Translations under genes and position numbers: made by a program
The notes under the pieces: generated by a model
Database searches by the model: none
Told to the model about the DNA's origin: nothing
Seen by the model: only the letters and a program-made list of their open reading frames with translations
NCBI RefSeq assembly: GCF_000772045.1
Contig: NZ_CP009754.1
Location: 1,426,001-1,490,000, forward strand
DNA: 64,000 nt
DNA from: Streptomyces sp. CCM_MD2014
GTDB lineage: Bacteria; Actinomycetota; Actinomycetes; Streptomycetales; Streptomycetaceae
Direction of reading: 5' to 3'
Part shown: piece after piece, positions 8,363 to 17,916 of the stretch
Position numbering within the stretch: position 1 is the first letter of the stretch
Layout: each line of letters begins with the position of its first letter

Positions 8363-9777
8363 GTCTGCCTCAGCCTCCGCCAGACGGCCTTCGCCGCGTT
8401 GTGGCCCGACATGCCGTGGACGCCGGGGCCGGGCGGGGTGGCCGACGAGCAGATGAAAACGGCCGGGTGCGGGGTGGAGTACGGGAACAGGGACAGCTTG
8501 GGGCGCAGGAGCAGTTGCAGTCCGGAGACGGCGCCGGAGGCGATGTCACCGCCGACGTAGTTGGCGTTGCGGGCGGCGATTTCGGGCGGGCCGGCCGCGG
8601 CGCGGGCGAGGACCCGGTCGCGGAACCCCGGCGCGAAGCGCTCCAGTTGGCGTTCGATCGCGTCGGTGAGGTCGCCGGTCCAGCCGTTGGGGACGTGGCC
8701 GTACGCCCAGAAGACATGCCGGCCGGCCGGGGCCCGGGTGGGGTCGACGACGCTGGGCTGCACGGTGATGAGGAACGGCCGCTCGGGCGCGCGGTCGGTG
8801 CCGGAGGCCGCGTCCAGTGCGGCGCCGATCTCCGCGCTGTCGGCGCCGATCTGGACGGTGCCCGCGCCGCGGGGCTCCTCGGCCGTCCACGGGACGGGGC
8901 CGTCCAGCGCGTAGTCGATCTTGAACACGCCGGGCCCGTACCGGTAGTTCGCGTAGTGGTGGCCGAGACCCGCGATGCGGGCCAGGGCCGTGGGCGAGGT
9001 GTCGAAGACGTACGCCCGCGCGGGCGGCAGGTCGTCGAGGCGCTTGACCTCGTAGTCGGTGTGGACGGTGCCGCCGAGGTCGCGCAGGTACGCGGCGAGG
9101 GCGTCGGAGATCGACTGGGAGCCGCCACGGGCCACCGGCCAGCCGCGGGCGTGCGCGGCGAGCGCGAAGACCAGGCCTATGGCGCCGGTGGCGAGGCCGC
9201 CGAGCGGGGCCATGACGTGCGCGACGAGCCCGGCGAACAGGGTCTTGGCCTTCTCGTCGCGGAAGCGGCGCATCAGCCAGGTGGACGGGGGCAGGCCGGC
9301 CAGTCCGAACCGGGCGAGGGTGACCGGATCGCGGGGCAGCGCGGTCAGCGGCAGGGACATGAAGTCCCGGGCGAGCGTGTCCCACCTGGGCAGGAAGCGC
9401 TCGACCAGCCTGCGGTAGGTGCCCGCGTCGCGCGCTCCGAAGGAGGCGGCGGTCTCGCCGACCGACCGGGACAGGACGGCGGCCGAGCCGTCGGGGAAGG
9501 GGTGCGCCATGGGCAGCGCGGGGTGCAGCCACTCGAGGCCGTACCGCTCCAGGGGGAGGCCGCGGAAGGCCGGGGAATTGATGCCGAGCGGGTGCGCGGC
9601 CGAGCACGGGTCGTGCCGGAAGCCCGGCAGGGTCAGCTCCTCGGTGCGCGCTCCGCCGCCGACGGTGCCCCGGGCCTCGAAGACGGCGACCGAGAAGCCG
9701 CGCCGGGCCAGCTCCACGGCAGCCGTCAGTCCGTTCGGCCCCGCACCCACTACGACCGCATCGAGCATCGACGGCAC
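8359..9777 (-). CDS. FAD-dependent oxidoreductase, phytoene-desaturase-like family
   Basis: 472 residues. The N-terminus has the dinucleotide-binding fold [20 protein letters not shown] followed by [15 protein letters not shown]. The C-terminus has a second FAD contact ([19 protein letters not shown]) as in CrtI-like/PYROXD2-like proteins. No carotenoid genes are nearby, so a desaturase role is not supported; a general FAD amine/alkene oxidoreductase is as likely. The start could be ATG 9777 or ATG 9768. It overlaps the macro-domain gene (ATGA), a pairing worth noting because one product binds FAD and the other acts on ADP-ribose derivatives. Confidence 0.8.
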   Translation of the reverse strand: MPSMLDAVVVGAGPNGLTAAVELARRGFSVAVFEARGTVGGGARTEELTLPGFRHDPCSAAHPLGINSPAFRGLPLERYGLEWLHPALPMAHPFPDGSAAVLSRSVGETAASFGARDAGTYRRLVERFLPRWDTLARDFMSLPLTALPRDPVTLARFGLAGLPPSTWLMRRFRDEKAKTLFAGLVAHVMAPLGGLATGAIGLVFALAAHARGWPVARGGSQSISDALAAYLRDLGGTVHTDYEVKRLDDLPPARAYVFDTSPTALARIAGLGHHYANYRYGPGVFKIDYALDGPVPWTAEEPRGAGTVQIGADSAEIGAALDAASGTDRAPERPFLITVQPSVVDPTRAPAGRHVFWAYGHVPNGWTGDLTDAIERQLERFAPGFRDRVLARAAAGPPEIAARNANYVGGDIASGAVSGLQLLLRPKLSLFPYSTPHPAVFICSSATPPGPGVHGMSGHNAAKAVWRRLRQT

Positions 9778-9878
9778 CTTCGGACCCCTTCGTCAGCCGA
9801 TGGCCACTGGCGATCAGGATATGCCCGGGGCCGGACGGCGCGCGGTCGCGGTGCCCCGCCCGCGGCGGCCGTCGGGCC

Positions 9879-10724
9879 TCACGCCTCCCCCGACAGCAGT
9901 GCCGCCACCCGGCGTGCCGTGGCCGCGTCCCGGGCGGCCGTGAACGGCAGGTCGTTGCCCCCGGTGATGCGGAAGGGCTCGCCCGTGCGGGTCAGGTGGG
10001 CGCCGCCCGCCTCCTCGACCAGGAGGAGACCGGCCGCGTGGTCCCACGCCGCCTCCCAGGAGAAGGCGGTGGCGTCGGCTTCGCCCCGGGCGACCGCCAG
10101 GTACTCCAGGCCGGCCGAACCGCAGGGGCGGGGGGCCACGCCCGGGGTGCGCAGGGCGAGCAGGGCGCGCTTCTGCTCGTCCGTCGTGTAGTCCGGGTGG
10201 GAGGTGGCGACCCGCAGCTCGCGGCCGGGCTCGGGCGGTCCCGCGTACAGCCGCTCACCGTCCAGGAAGGCGCCCCTGCCGCGTACGGCCGTCGCGAGCC
10301 GGTCGTCGACGGGGGCGTAGGTCCAGGAGGCGTGCACGACGCCGTGGTGGGCGAGCGCCACCAGCGTGCAAAAGCCTTCCTCGCCGCGCACGAACTGCCG
10401 GGTCCCGTCGACCGGGTCGATGATCCACACCGGTGCTTCGCCGCGTATCGCCTCGTAGGACGCGGGGTTGGCGTGCACGGCCTCCTCGCCGACCACCACC
10501 GAGCCCGGCAGCAGGCCGGCCAGGACCTCCGTCAGGCAGACCTCTGCCAGACGGTCGGCGTCCGTGACCAGGTCGTGCGGGCCGGTCTTCTGGTCGACCT
10601 CGTCTGCCGCGAGCCGGCGCCAGCGCGGCATGATCTCCTGGGCGGCCGCCTTGCGCACGGCCGCCTCGACCTCGTCGGTGTGCCGGGAGAGAAACTCGTC
10701 GATGGTTTCGTTCTTCTCGATCAT
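9879..10724 (-). CDS. Inositol monophosphatase family phosphatase
   Basis: 281 residues from ATG 10724 (MIEKNETIDEFL), preceded by GGAG. The metal-dependent phosphatase signatures are all present: DLVTDADRLAE, VVVGEEA, DPVDGTRQF (metal-binding Asp pair) and WDHAAGLLLVEEAGG. Family members act on inositol phosphate, histidinol phosphate or 3'-phosphoadenosine nucleotides; the sequence alone does not decide which. It stands alone between the FAD oxidoreductase and a gamma-glutamyltransferase. Confidence 0.85.
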   Translation of the reverse strand: MIEKNETIDEFLSRHTDEVEAAVRKAAAQEIMPRWRRLAADEVDQKTGPHDLVTDADRLAEVCLTEVLAGLLPGSVVVGEEAVHANPASYEAIRGEAPVWIIDPVDGTRQFVRGEEGFCTLVALAHHGVVHASWTYAPVDDRLATAVRGRGAFLDGERLYAGPPEPGRELRVATSHPDYTTDEQKRALLALRTPGVAPRPCGSAGLEYLAVARGEADATAFSWEAAWDHAAGLLLVEEAGGAHLTRTGEPFRITGGNDLPFTAARDAATARRVAALLSGEA

Positions 10725-10854
10725 GACTCCATGAGAGCACGCGCCACTGACAATCCCCACCCGGACGGTGTACTCCGGGTGGAATCGGCACGAACATCGG
10801 GTGCACGGGCGCGTGTGCCGGTGCGGGCGCCGGGGGGCCGGGGCGGCGTGCCGG

Positions 10855-12693
10855 TCAGCGGCCCACCGCGTAGCCCTGCATGCCGCGCGGGTTCGCCGCC
10901 GCCGACAGCACTCCCGTCTCCGGGTCCCGCGCGACGGCGCACAGCCGGCCCTCCGACCACGCCTCCCCCACCGTCACGTCGTGCCCGCGCCGCCGCAGCT
11001 CCTCGACGACCTCCGCCGGCATCCGGGACTCCACCGTGACGGAACCCGCCCGCATGCCGCGCGGGAAGAAGGAGCCGGGGAAGCCGTCGTTGTGCCAGTT
11101 CGGGGCGTCGATCGCACCCTGGAGGTCGAGTCCGCCGCGCACCCGCGCGCGCAGCGCGACGGCGAGGAAGAAGTGCGTCTGCCACTGGTCCTGCTGGTCA
11201 CCGCCGGGGGTGCCGAAGGCCATGACCGGCACCCCGTCGCGCAGGGCGACGGACGGCGTGAGCGTGGTACGGGGGCGGCGGCCCGGCGTGAGCGAGTTGG
11301 GCAGGCCCTCCTCCAGCCAGGCCATCTGGAGCCGGGTGCCGAGCGGGAATCCCAGCTCGGGCACGACGGGGTTGGACTGCAGCCAGCCGCCGCTGGGCGT
11401 GGCCGAGACCATGTTGCCCCAGCGGTCCACGATGTCGAGGTGGCAGGTGTCGCCGCGGGTGCCCCCGTCGGCCGCCACGTCCGGCTCACCCGGCACCGGG
11501 GACGTCGGGCTCTTGGCGACCGTCGGTTCGCCCACCCCCAGGGCGTCGAGGCCCTCCCCCTCCACGGCCGCGACGAGGGCGTGCGCGCTGAGCCGCGGGG
11601 TGCGTCCGCCGGGTGCGCCGGGCCGCAGTTCGAAGGATGCCTTGTCGCCCACGAGTCGGCGCCGCTCCGCGTTGTACTCCGGCGACAGCAGCTCGTCCAG
11701 CGGCACCCGGTCCGCGCCGTCCGCGTCGCCGTACCAGGCCTCGCGGTCGGCCATGGCGAGCTTGCAGCCCTCGACCAGCAGGTGGACGTAGTCGGCGGAG
11801 CCGTGGGCGGGGAGTTCGGGCGGGAGCAGCGCCAACTGCTGGAGCAGGACGGGTCCCTGGCTCCACGGGCCGGCCTTGCACAGGGTCCAGCCGTTCCAGT
11901 CGTACGTCGCCGGGGCTTCGTAGTGGGCCGACCAGCCGGCGAGGTCGGCCGCGGTCAGGGTGCCGGTGTGGCGTTCACCGCTGGTGTCCAGGGTGGGCCG
12001 CCCCGCCTGCCGTACGAGCGCCTCGGCTATGAATCCGCAGCGCCAGACCTCGCGGGCCGCGTCGATCTCCGCCTCCCGGTCCCCCGCTCCCGCCGTCTCG
12101 GCGAGCAGCCGTCGCCAGGTGGCGGCGAGGACGGGGTTGCGCAGCAACTCGCCGGGGCGGGGCGGGCGGCCGTCCGGCAGGTAGACCTCGGCGGAGGAGG
12201 TCCACTCCGTCTCGAACAGCTCCCGGACGGTCTCCACGGTCTGCGCGACGCGCTCCACGGGTGCGTGCCCGTGCTCGGCGTAGCCGATGGCGTACTTCAG
12301 CACGTCGGCCAACGACTTGGTGCCGTGGTCGCGCAGCAGGAGCAGCCAGGCGTCGAAGGCACCGGGCACGGCGGCGGCGAGCGGTCCGGTGCCGGGGACA
12401 AGGTCGAGTCCGAGCCCCTTGTAGTGCGCGACCGTCGCTCCGGCGGGCGCCACGCCCTGCCCGCACAGCACCCGAACCTCGCCGTCCGCCGGGGCGAGCA
12501 GGATCGGCACCTCTCCGGCGGGCCCGTTGAGGTGCGGCTCGACGACGTGCAGCACGAAGGCTCCGGCCACGGCGGCGTCGTAGGCGTTGCCTCCGTCCTC
12601 CAGCACCGCCATGGCCGACTGCGAGGCCAGCCAGTGCGTGGAGGACACCATGCCGAAGGTGCCCTGGAGGGTGGGGCGAGTCGTGAACTGCAT
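10855..12693 (-). CDS. Gamma-glutamyltransferase family protein (cytoplasmic type)
   Basis: 612 residues from ATG 12693. An Ntn-hydrolase of the gamma-glutamyltransferase family: HWLASQSAMAVLEDGGNAYDAAVAG at the N-terminus, and the autoprocessing site at Thr416 in GDTCHLDIVDRWGNMVSATPS, where the usual T-T-H is T-C-H. The small subunit carries SGGWLQSNPVVPELG and GTPGGDQQDQWQ. It lacks an obvious signal peptide, unlike the second family member at 44182-45990, so it may act inside the cell on glutathione analogues, acyl-homoserine-type amides or other gamma-glutamyl-like substrates. Confidence 0.82.
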   Translation of the reverse strand: MQFTTRPTLQGTFGMVSSTHWLASQSAMAVLEDGGNAYDAAVAGAFVLHVVEPHLNGPAGEVPILLAPADGEVRVLCGQGVAPAGATVAHYKGLGLDLVPGTGPLAAAVPGAFDAWLLLLRDHGTKSLADVLKYAIGYAEHGHAPVERVAQTVETVRELFETEWTSSAEVYLPDGRPPRPGELLRNPVLAATWRRLLAETAGAGDREAEIDAAREVWRCGFIAEALVRQAGRPTLDTSGERHTGTLTAADLAGWSAHYEAPATYDWNGWTLCKAGPWSQGPVLLQQLALLPPELPAHGSADYVHLLVEGCKLAMADREAWYGDADGADRVPLDELLSPEYNAERRRLVGDKASFELRPGAPGGRTPRLSAHALVAAVEGEGLDALGVGEPTVAKSPTSPVPGEPDVAADGGTRGDTCHLDIVDRWGNMVSATPSGGWLQSNPVVPELGFPLGTRLQMAWLEEGLPNSLTPGRRPRTTLTPSVALRDGVPVMAFGTPGGDQQDQWQTHFFLAVALRARVRGGLDLQGAIDAPNWHNDGFPGSFFPRGMRAGSVTVESRMPAEVVEELRRRGHDVTVGEAWSEGRLCAVARDPETGVLSAAANPRGMQGYAVGR

Positions 12694-12947
12694 GCCTGAC
12701 CTCGGTGTTCGGGTGCGTTGACGGGCCTGTGCGGCAGCGCGACGCGCCCGCGGGGAGGGCCCGGGGAGAACGGGCGCGGAACACCTTCCCCCTCCACCCG
12801 GCCCCGTCTCCGCCGCCGCCCCGGGCCGGGCTGCCGGCCTCGGCCGCTGCCGCAGGCAGCGTAGATCCGCGCCACCGGCCGACGCCACCCTCCCCATCAG
12901 GTCGAACGCCTCTCAGACGGACGGCGGAACCCGCCCCACCCGGCTCG

Positions 12948-13481
12948 TCAGGGCCGTGGGACCAGGTGGTCGCCGGCGATGCCGGACTTCTCGGGGCGGT
13001 AGTAGTCCCTGATGGCATCGGCCCAGGTGGACACCCGCACGCGGTCCTGCCCGTCCGGGCCGAAGGCCTCGAAGAGGGCCTCGATGTTGGGCCGTGCGAA
13101 GCCGATCGCGATCATCAGCGCGACGAACTCGGGGCGGGCGACGAAGCCGTCGCCGTCCGGATCGCCCATCGCCGCGAGGGCTTCGGCGAACTCGTCCACG
13201 GCTCCGTCGAACCGCTGCGGGTTGAGGACGACGGAGGTGAACTCCTCGGGGCTCACCCGGCCGTCGCCGTTGGCGTCCAGCTCGGTCAGGAGCGTCTCAC
13301 CGTAGCGGCGGAAGGCACCGGCGAGCCTGTCCTTGACGGCCTCCTGGGCGGCGGGCACCGCGGCCACCACGCGGTTGCTCATGAGATCGAAGTCGGCGCG
13401 TTCCAAGTAGCCGTTGCCATCGGCGTCGAAGAGGGAGAAGACCAGCTCGATGCGGTCGGTCGCCTCGGTGGTGGGCACCAT
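12948..13481 (-). CDS. EF-hand calcium-binding protein (calerythrin-like)
   Basis: 177 residues from ATG 13481, with an AAGGCAGGG ribosome site upstream. Three clear EF-hand loops occur in order, DADGNGYLERADF, DANGDGRVSPEEF and DPDGDGFVARPEF, plus a fourth degenerate loop GPDGQDRVRVSTW. The layout and length match the calerythrin/SARC-like calcium buffers or sensors found in actinomycetes. It follows the furan operon in the same direction but is separated from the methyltransferase end by 170 bp and probably has its own promoter. Confidence 0.85.
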   Translation of the reverse strand: MVPTTEATDRIELVFSLFDADGNGYLERADFDLMSNRVVAAVPAAQEAVKDRLAGAFRRYGETLLTELDANGDGRVSPEEFTSVVLNPQRFDGAVDEFAEALAAMGDPDGDGFVARPEFVALMIAIGFARPNIEALFEAFGPDGQDRVRVSTWADAIRDYYRPEKSGIAGDHLVPRP

Positions 13482-13651
13482 GGTGCACCCTGCCTTTCTC
13501 GGTGGGTCCTTGCCGTCCGAATGCGCCGGGGAGCTGCCCCGGCGGCCGACCCCACTATCCAGTCGTCCCGACCGCTCCCACAGGAAACAGCGGCTCTTGA
13601 CACACGAACGGGGGGAAACGGTGAATCCATGCATGAAACGGTCCGGCCCCC

Positions 13652-14563
13652 TCACGCCGACCGCGCTCTGTCCGCGAACACCCAGCGGTTGCCGCCCAGG
13701 GCGTCGTTCTCCTCGGGCAGCGGGCCGCGTCCGTGCAGGCGGGTGAAGTCGAAGGGGGTGTGGACCGACGCGGTCCAGCCCCTGCCCGTCAGACGGGCCG
13801 CGGAGTCGGGCCGCGGCTCCCGGCTGAACAGGTCGAGCAGGTCGATGCCGAGTTGCCGGCGCGTGGACGTGTAAAGCGGACTGTCGCGGTACGCCATCAG
13901 GTCCTTCTCGAGCTTGACCTCGTACGCCAGGGTGCTGCCGGGCGCGCTCAGCCGGTCCACCGTGTCGATGAGCGCGGTCTCGACGGCGTGAGGCAGGTAG
14001 AACAGCAGCCCTTCGACCAGCCACACGGTGGGGATCCTGGGGTCGAAGCCGGCGGCCGTCAGCGCGCCGGCCCAGTCGGCGCGCAAGTCGATGCCGATCG
14101 GCACGCGCGCCGCCCGGGGTTCGGCCGCCAAGGCGTCGAGGATCTTGTGCTTGAACGCGAGGACTCCGTCCCTGTCGATCTCGTAGATCACGCAGTCGGA
14201 GGGCCAGTCGAGCCGGAAGGCCCGCGAATCCAACCCCGCCCCCAGCAGCACCGCCTGACGGATGCCGGCGGACCGGACCGACCGGAGCAGGAAGTCGTCG
14301 AGAACCCGGGTGCGCAGGCCGAAGTAGCGGGCGAAGCGCCCCCAGAGGGGGCTCGTGTCCCCGTCCGGGGCCTGCTCCAGCCGGACCGGCCAGTGCGCGG
14401 ATGCCTCGGCGCCCAGCACGAAGTGCTCCGCGTAGCCGTCCTGGGCGAGGCTGTCGGGACGGTGGGTCTCGATCGCCCGGGCCGCGGCGACCAGGAGGGC
14501 GGTCAGCCCCACTCCTCCCTCCACGCCGTCCGTACTGGTGCTGAGCGATGCCGTGTCGGCCAT
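13652..14563 (-). CDS. SAM-dependent methyltransferase, leucine carboxyl methyltransferase (PPM1) family
   Basis: 303 residues. The family hallmark is VLLGAGLDSRAFRL (SAM binding), followed by IYEIDRDGVLAFKHKIL and VWLVEGLLFYLP. Members of this family methylate carboxylates or hydroxyls of small molecules in actinomycetes. It lies 80 bp downstream of the alcohol dehydrogenase, on the same strand as the MfnB/ALDH/ADH genes, so it may be the last gene of that unit; methyl-ester formation on a furan carboxylate is an inference. The physiological substrate is unknown. Confidence 0.8.
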   Translation of the reverse strand: MADTASLSTSTDGVEGGVGLTALLVAAARAIETHRPDSLAQDGYAEHFVLGAEASAHWPVRLEQAPDGDTSPLWGRFARYFGLRTRVLDDFLLRSVRSAGIRQAVLLGAGLDSRAFRLDWPSDCVIYEIDRDGVLAFKHKILDALAAEPRAARVPIGIDLRADWAGALTAAGFDPRIPTVWLVEGLLFYLPHAVETALIDTVDRLSAPGSTLAYEVKLEKDLMAYRDSPLYTSTRRQLGIDLLDLFSREPRPDSAARLTGRGWTASVHTPFDFTRLHGRGPLPEENDALGGNRWVFADRARSA

Positions 14564-14643
14564 GCCTTCTCCCTGGTGGGGTCGTGTGGGGCCGGGCGTC
14601 CGTCGGAGGCGCCGGCCTGGGTGGGCGGCGGTGCGCGGCGTGT

Positions 14644-15747
14644 TCAGTGCCGTCGGCCGTCCGGGATGAGGACGGGTTTGACGACGCGGCCCGTCTCGCA
14701 GTCGTGTTCGGCCTCGTTGATGTCGGCGAGCGGATAGGTACGGATCAGCTCGTCGAAGGGGAAGCGCCCGGCCTGCCAGAGCGCGGTGAGGCGGGGGATC
14801 AGCACTCCGGGCACGGCGTCGCCCTCGCAGATGTGGGAGATCGTGCGCCCCCGGTCCAGCGTCCCCACCTCGAGCGGCAGGGTGTCGTGGAGCCGGGCCA
14901 CGAGGCCGAGCCGGCCGGTCGGGCGCAGCGACCGGAGCGCCTCGTTGATCAGCCCGGCGGCCCCCGTGGTGTCCAGCGCGTACGCCGCTCCCCCGCCGGT
15001 CAGCCGCAGAACTCGGTCGGACAGGCCGGTCGCAGTGGCCGGGACGGCAACGGCGTGGAACCGCTCGGCGAGGGCCAGCCGCCCGGGATGCCGGTCGACC
15101 GCCACGGTCACCGCGCCGGCGGCGTGAGCCGCCATCAGCGCGGCCAGGCCCACCGCGCCCGCGCCGAAGACGACGAGGGTGTCACCTGGGCCGGCCCCGA
15201 AGGAGTTGAGGACCGCGCCGGCGCCGGTGAGGAAGCCGCAACCGAGCGGTCCGAGCAGTTCCAGGGGCAGCGAGGGATCGACCCGGACGGCGTTGCGGGC
15301 CGGGACCAGCGCGTACTCGGCGAACGAGGACTGGCCGAACCAGCGAGGGGCCAGGGGCGTCCCGGTCGGGTCGGTGAAGCGTGCGGCACGCTCCTCGCGC
15401 CCGCCGAACAGGTTCAGCGAGGCGAAGGAATCGCAGTAGGCGGGGGCCGCGCCCAAGCAGTTGCGGCAGTGCCCGCAGGAGTCGAAGCTCAGCACCACGT
15501 GGTCGCCGGGGCTCGGGCCGGTGCCCGTGCCTCCCGTCTCCACCACGACCCCGGCCCCCTCGTGGCCGAGGACCGCCGGCAAGGGGGAGCGGCCGGCCGA
15601 GCGCCGCACCGCCAGGTCGGTCCGGCACATCCCGCAGCCGGCGATCCGGACCAGGACCTCCCCTTCGGCCGGCCCGTCCGCCAGCACCACCTCCTCGACG
15701 GTGAACGGATCCTCGTACGAGCGCAGTACGGCCGCGCCGAACCTCAC
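14644..15747 (-). CDS. Zinc-dependent alcohol dehydrogenase (class III/aryl-alcohol type)
   Basis: 367 residues. Catalytic zinc ligands are in GCGMCRTDL and GHEGAGVVVE. The structural zinc cluster is SCGHCRNCLGAAPAYC. The Rossmann fold (VVFGAGAVGLAALMAAHAAGA, then VAVDRHP) ends in an Asp, favouring NAD over NADP. Its start follows the ALDH stop by only 1 nt, so the two are made together. The likely role is interconversion of an alcohol and aldehyde, here plausibly the hydroxymethyl/formyl group of a furan. Confidence 0.85.
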   Translation of the reverse strand: MRFGAAVLRSYEDPFTVEEVVLADGPAEGEVLVRIAGCGMCRTDLAVRRSAGRSPLPAVLGHEGAGVVVETGGTGTGPSPGDHVVLSFDSCGHCRNCLGAAPAYCDSFASLNLFGGREERAARFTDPTGTPLAPRWFGQSSFAEYALVPARNAVRVDPSLPLELLGPLGCGFLTGAGAVLNSFGAGPGDTLVVFGAGAVGLAALMAAHAAGAVTVAVDRHPGRLALAERFHAVAVPATATGLSDRVLRLTGGGAAYALDTTGAAGLINEALRSLRPTGRLGLVARLHDTLPLEVGTLDRGRTISHICEGDAVPGVLIPRLTALWQAGRFPFDELIRTYPLADINEAEHDCETGRVVKPVLIPDGRRH

Positions 15748-15748
15748 T

Positions 15749-17152
15749 TCACGCCTCCTTCGGGCGGTGCACGACGAACGGTCTGAGGTTTCCGTAGAGC
15801 CCCCACGGTCCGCCCGCTACGCCGACACCGCTGTCCTTGGCACCCGCGAAGGGCTGGGCCAGGGAGAGTTCGGCGTGGTGGTTGATCCAGGCCGTTCCGC
15901 ACTCCAGGCGGTCGGCGACGGCCGCGGCCCGGTCGAGGTCGGTGCCCCACACCGAGCCGCCCAGTCCGAAGCCGGTGCCGTTGGCCGCCCGGACGGCTTC
16001 GTCGAGGCTGTCGTACGGCAGGACCGGCAGGACCGGGCCGAACTGTTCCTCGGTCACCACCGGGCTGTCGGCCGGCACGTCGGCCAGGATCGTCGGGGCG
16101 AAGAAGTACCCCGGCCGGTCCAGGCGGTGGCCACCGGCCACGGCCCGGCCGCCGTCGGCCAAGGCGCGGGCCGTGTGGTGCTCCACGCGGGCGAGTTGCG
16201 GGGCGTTGTTGACCGGCCCGATGCGGGAGGCCGGGTCGAGTCCGGGTCCGACGGCGGCCGTGTCGGCCCGATGGGCGAGGGCGTCGACCACCCGGCTGTA
16301 GAGCCGGGCGGGGGCGTAGACGCGTTTGACCGCCATGCAGACCTGGCCGCAGTTGCGGAACGCCGCCCAGAACAGCCGGTCCGCGATCTCCTCCACGTCG
16401 ACGTCGTCGAGCAGGACGGCGGCGTCATTGCCTCCCAGTTCCAGGGTGACGCGGGCGAGTGTGGCCGCCGCGCCCGCGGCGACGGCCCGTCCCGTGGCCG
16501 CCGACCCGGTGAAGCTCACGTGGCGGATCCCCGGGTGCGACGCGAGACGGGCGCCGAGCGGTTCCGTTCCGGTGAGGATCGTCAGTACGCCCTCGGGCAG
16601 GGCACCGGCGAGGACGGACCCCAGCATCCGTGTGGCGAGGGGAGTGAACGGTGAGGGTTTGAGCACGATCGTGTTGCCCGCGGCGAGCGCCGGTGCGAAC
16701 TTCGCCGACGCCAGCTGCAGGGGGAAGTTCCACGGGACGATCGCGGCGACGGGCCCGATCGGCCGCCACCGCAGCCGGCTGTGCACCGGGCGACCGTCCG
16801 CGATCGGCTGCGTCCCGGGGTCCAGTTGGGCGAAGTAGCGCAGCCGGGCGGCCGTGCGGGCCACCTCCGCGTGCGACTCGGTCAGCGGTTTGCCCTGTTC
16901 GCGGGTGAGGAGCGGGGCGAGAGCGGCGGCGGCCGCGTCGACGGCGTCCGCCGCCGCGAGCAACGCCGCTTTACGCGCGACCGGGTCTGCCCGCCAGTCG
17001 TGCCAGGCCGCGTGGGCCCGGTCGACGGCCGCGTCCAGTTCCTCCGGTCGCCGGTCGGGAGCCTCGTCGAACGCTTCGCCGGTCGACGGGTCGACGACGG
17101 TGAAGTGCCCGCCCCGGTCTCCCGGCGTGCGGGGTGAACGTCCGGTTGCCAA
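15749..17152 (-). CDS. NAD(P)-dependent aldehyde dehydrogenase
   Basis: 467 residues from a TTG start at 17152 (8 nt after the MfnB stop; no strong ribosome site, so coupling is likely). ALDH features: VPWNFPLQLAS, the general-base Glu in TLELGGNDAAVLLDDVD, and the nucleophile Cys in NCGQVCMAVKR. The C-terminal half has EEQFGPVLPVLPY and NGTGFGLGGSVWG. It resembles succinate-semialdehyde/aryl-aldehyde dehydrogenases. In this operon it may oxidise the 5-formyl group of the MfnB product to a furan carboxylate; that is inference from position. Confidence 0.85.
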   Translation of the reverse strand: MATGRSPRTPGDRGGHFTVVDPSTGEAFDEAPDRRPEELDAAVDRAHAAWHDWRADPVARKAALLAAADAVDAAAAALAPLLTREQGKPLTESHAEVARTAARLRYFAQLDPGTQPIADGRPVHSRLRWRPIGPVAAIVPWNFPLQLASAKFAPALAAGNTIVLKPSPFTPLATRMLGSVLAGALPEGVLTILTGTEPLGARLASHPGIRHVSFTGSAATGRAVAAGAAATLARVTLELGGNDAAVLLDDVDVEEIADRLFWAAFRNCGQVCMAVKRVYAPARLYSRVVDALAHRADTAAVGPGLDPASRIGPVNNAPQLARVEHHTARALADGGRAVAGGHRLDRPGYFFAPTILADVPADSPVVTEEQFGPVLPVLPYDSLDEAVRAANGTGFGLGGSVWGTDLDRAAAVADRLECGTAWINHHAELSLAQPFAGAKDSGVGVAGGPWGLYGNLRPFVVHRPKEA

Positions 17153-17160
17153 GGTCGTGA

Positions 17161-17916
17161 TCAGCTCTGTACCGCGGTCGCGGCCGCGTGCTCGCGGACG
17201 TGCCGGTCCATCTCCGCCCGGAAGGCTGCCACCAGGTGCGGTCGGATCCGGCCCTTATCGCGGTCCCCACCCTCGCAGACCGCGCCGCGCACTCCGACGA
17301 TGTCCGTCCCGATGCGGGCCAGTTCGCCCAGGTCGCCGCTCCCGACGCTGCCCGCCAGCGCGGCGAGGAGGCCGGCGTCGTGGGCACGCCGTACGAACTC
17401 GGCGCACACGTCGGGCGGAACGTGGTCGAACAGCCGCGTCCCGTCCTTGATCGCGGTGTCGAGCATGGCGGCGTCGGAACCCGAACGGCGCGCGATGTCG
17501 GGCAGCGCGAGCGGGTTGACACAGCCGATGCGGTGGGCGTCGGCGTATCCCGAGGCGACGACGAAGGCGTCCGGCCGGTGCTCCTTCACCGCACGGACGA
17601 CCCCGCGCATGACCTCGACGGCCTGCTCGGGTGTGGCGCATCCGTAGAGGCCGACCTTGATGTACGTGGCCCCGGACACGGCGGCGCCGAGTGCCGCCTG
17701 GGCCACCGTGCCGGGCTTGTACGGCACGTCCCCCACGGTGGCGGAGACCGGCTTGTCCGCCGGGACCGCCGCGCGGATCTCCCGGATGACCCACGGGTAG
17801 TTGGCGCCGAGCGAGCCCTCGTCGGGCTTCTTGACGTCGACGATGTCCAGGTGCTCGGCCGCCTTCGCGCAATCGAGGGCCTCGTCTACACCGTCCGGAG
17901 AGATGAGCAGCAACAA
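17161..17916 (-). CDS. mfnB: (5-formylfuran-3-yl)methyl phosphate synthase, MfnB/DUF556 family
   Basis: 251 residues from TTG 17916, set by a GGAAGGAC ribosome site 8 nt upstream. The N-terminus [20 protein letters not shown] and [20 protein letters not shown] closely match archaeal MfnB, which condenses two glyceraldehyde-3-phosphate molecules into the furan precursor of methanofuran. The catalytic residues established for the Methanocaldococcus enzyme (D25, K27, D151, K155) are all present as D27, K29, D153 and K157 (DTAIKDG). No methanogenesis genes are present, so the furan must feed a bacterial product. It is the first gene of a run with ALDH, ADH and a methyltransferase. Confidence 0.87.
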   Translation of the reverse strand: MLLLISPDGVDEALDCAKAAEHLDIVDVKKPDEGSLGANYPWVIREIRAAVPADKPVSATVGDVPYKPGTVAQAALGAAVSGATYIKVGLYGCATPEQAVEVMRGVVRAVKEHRPDAFVVASGYADAHRIGCVNPLALPDIARRSGSDAAMLDTAIKDGTRLFDHVPPDVCAEFVRRAHDAGLLAALAGSVGSGDLGELARIGTDIVGVRGAVCEGGDRDKGRIRPHLVAAFRAEMDRHVREHAAATAVQS

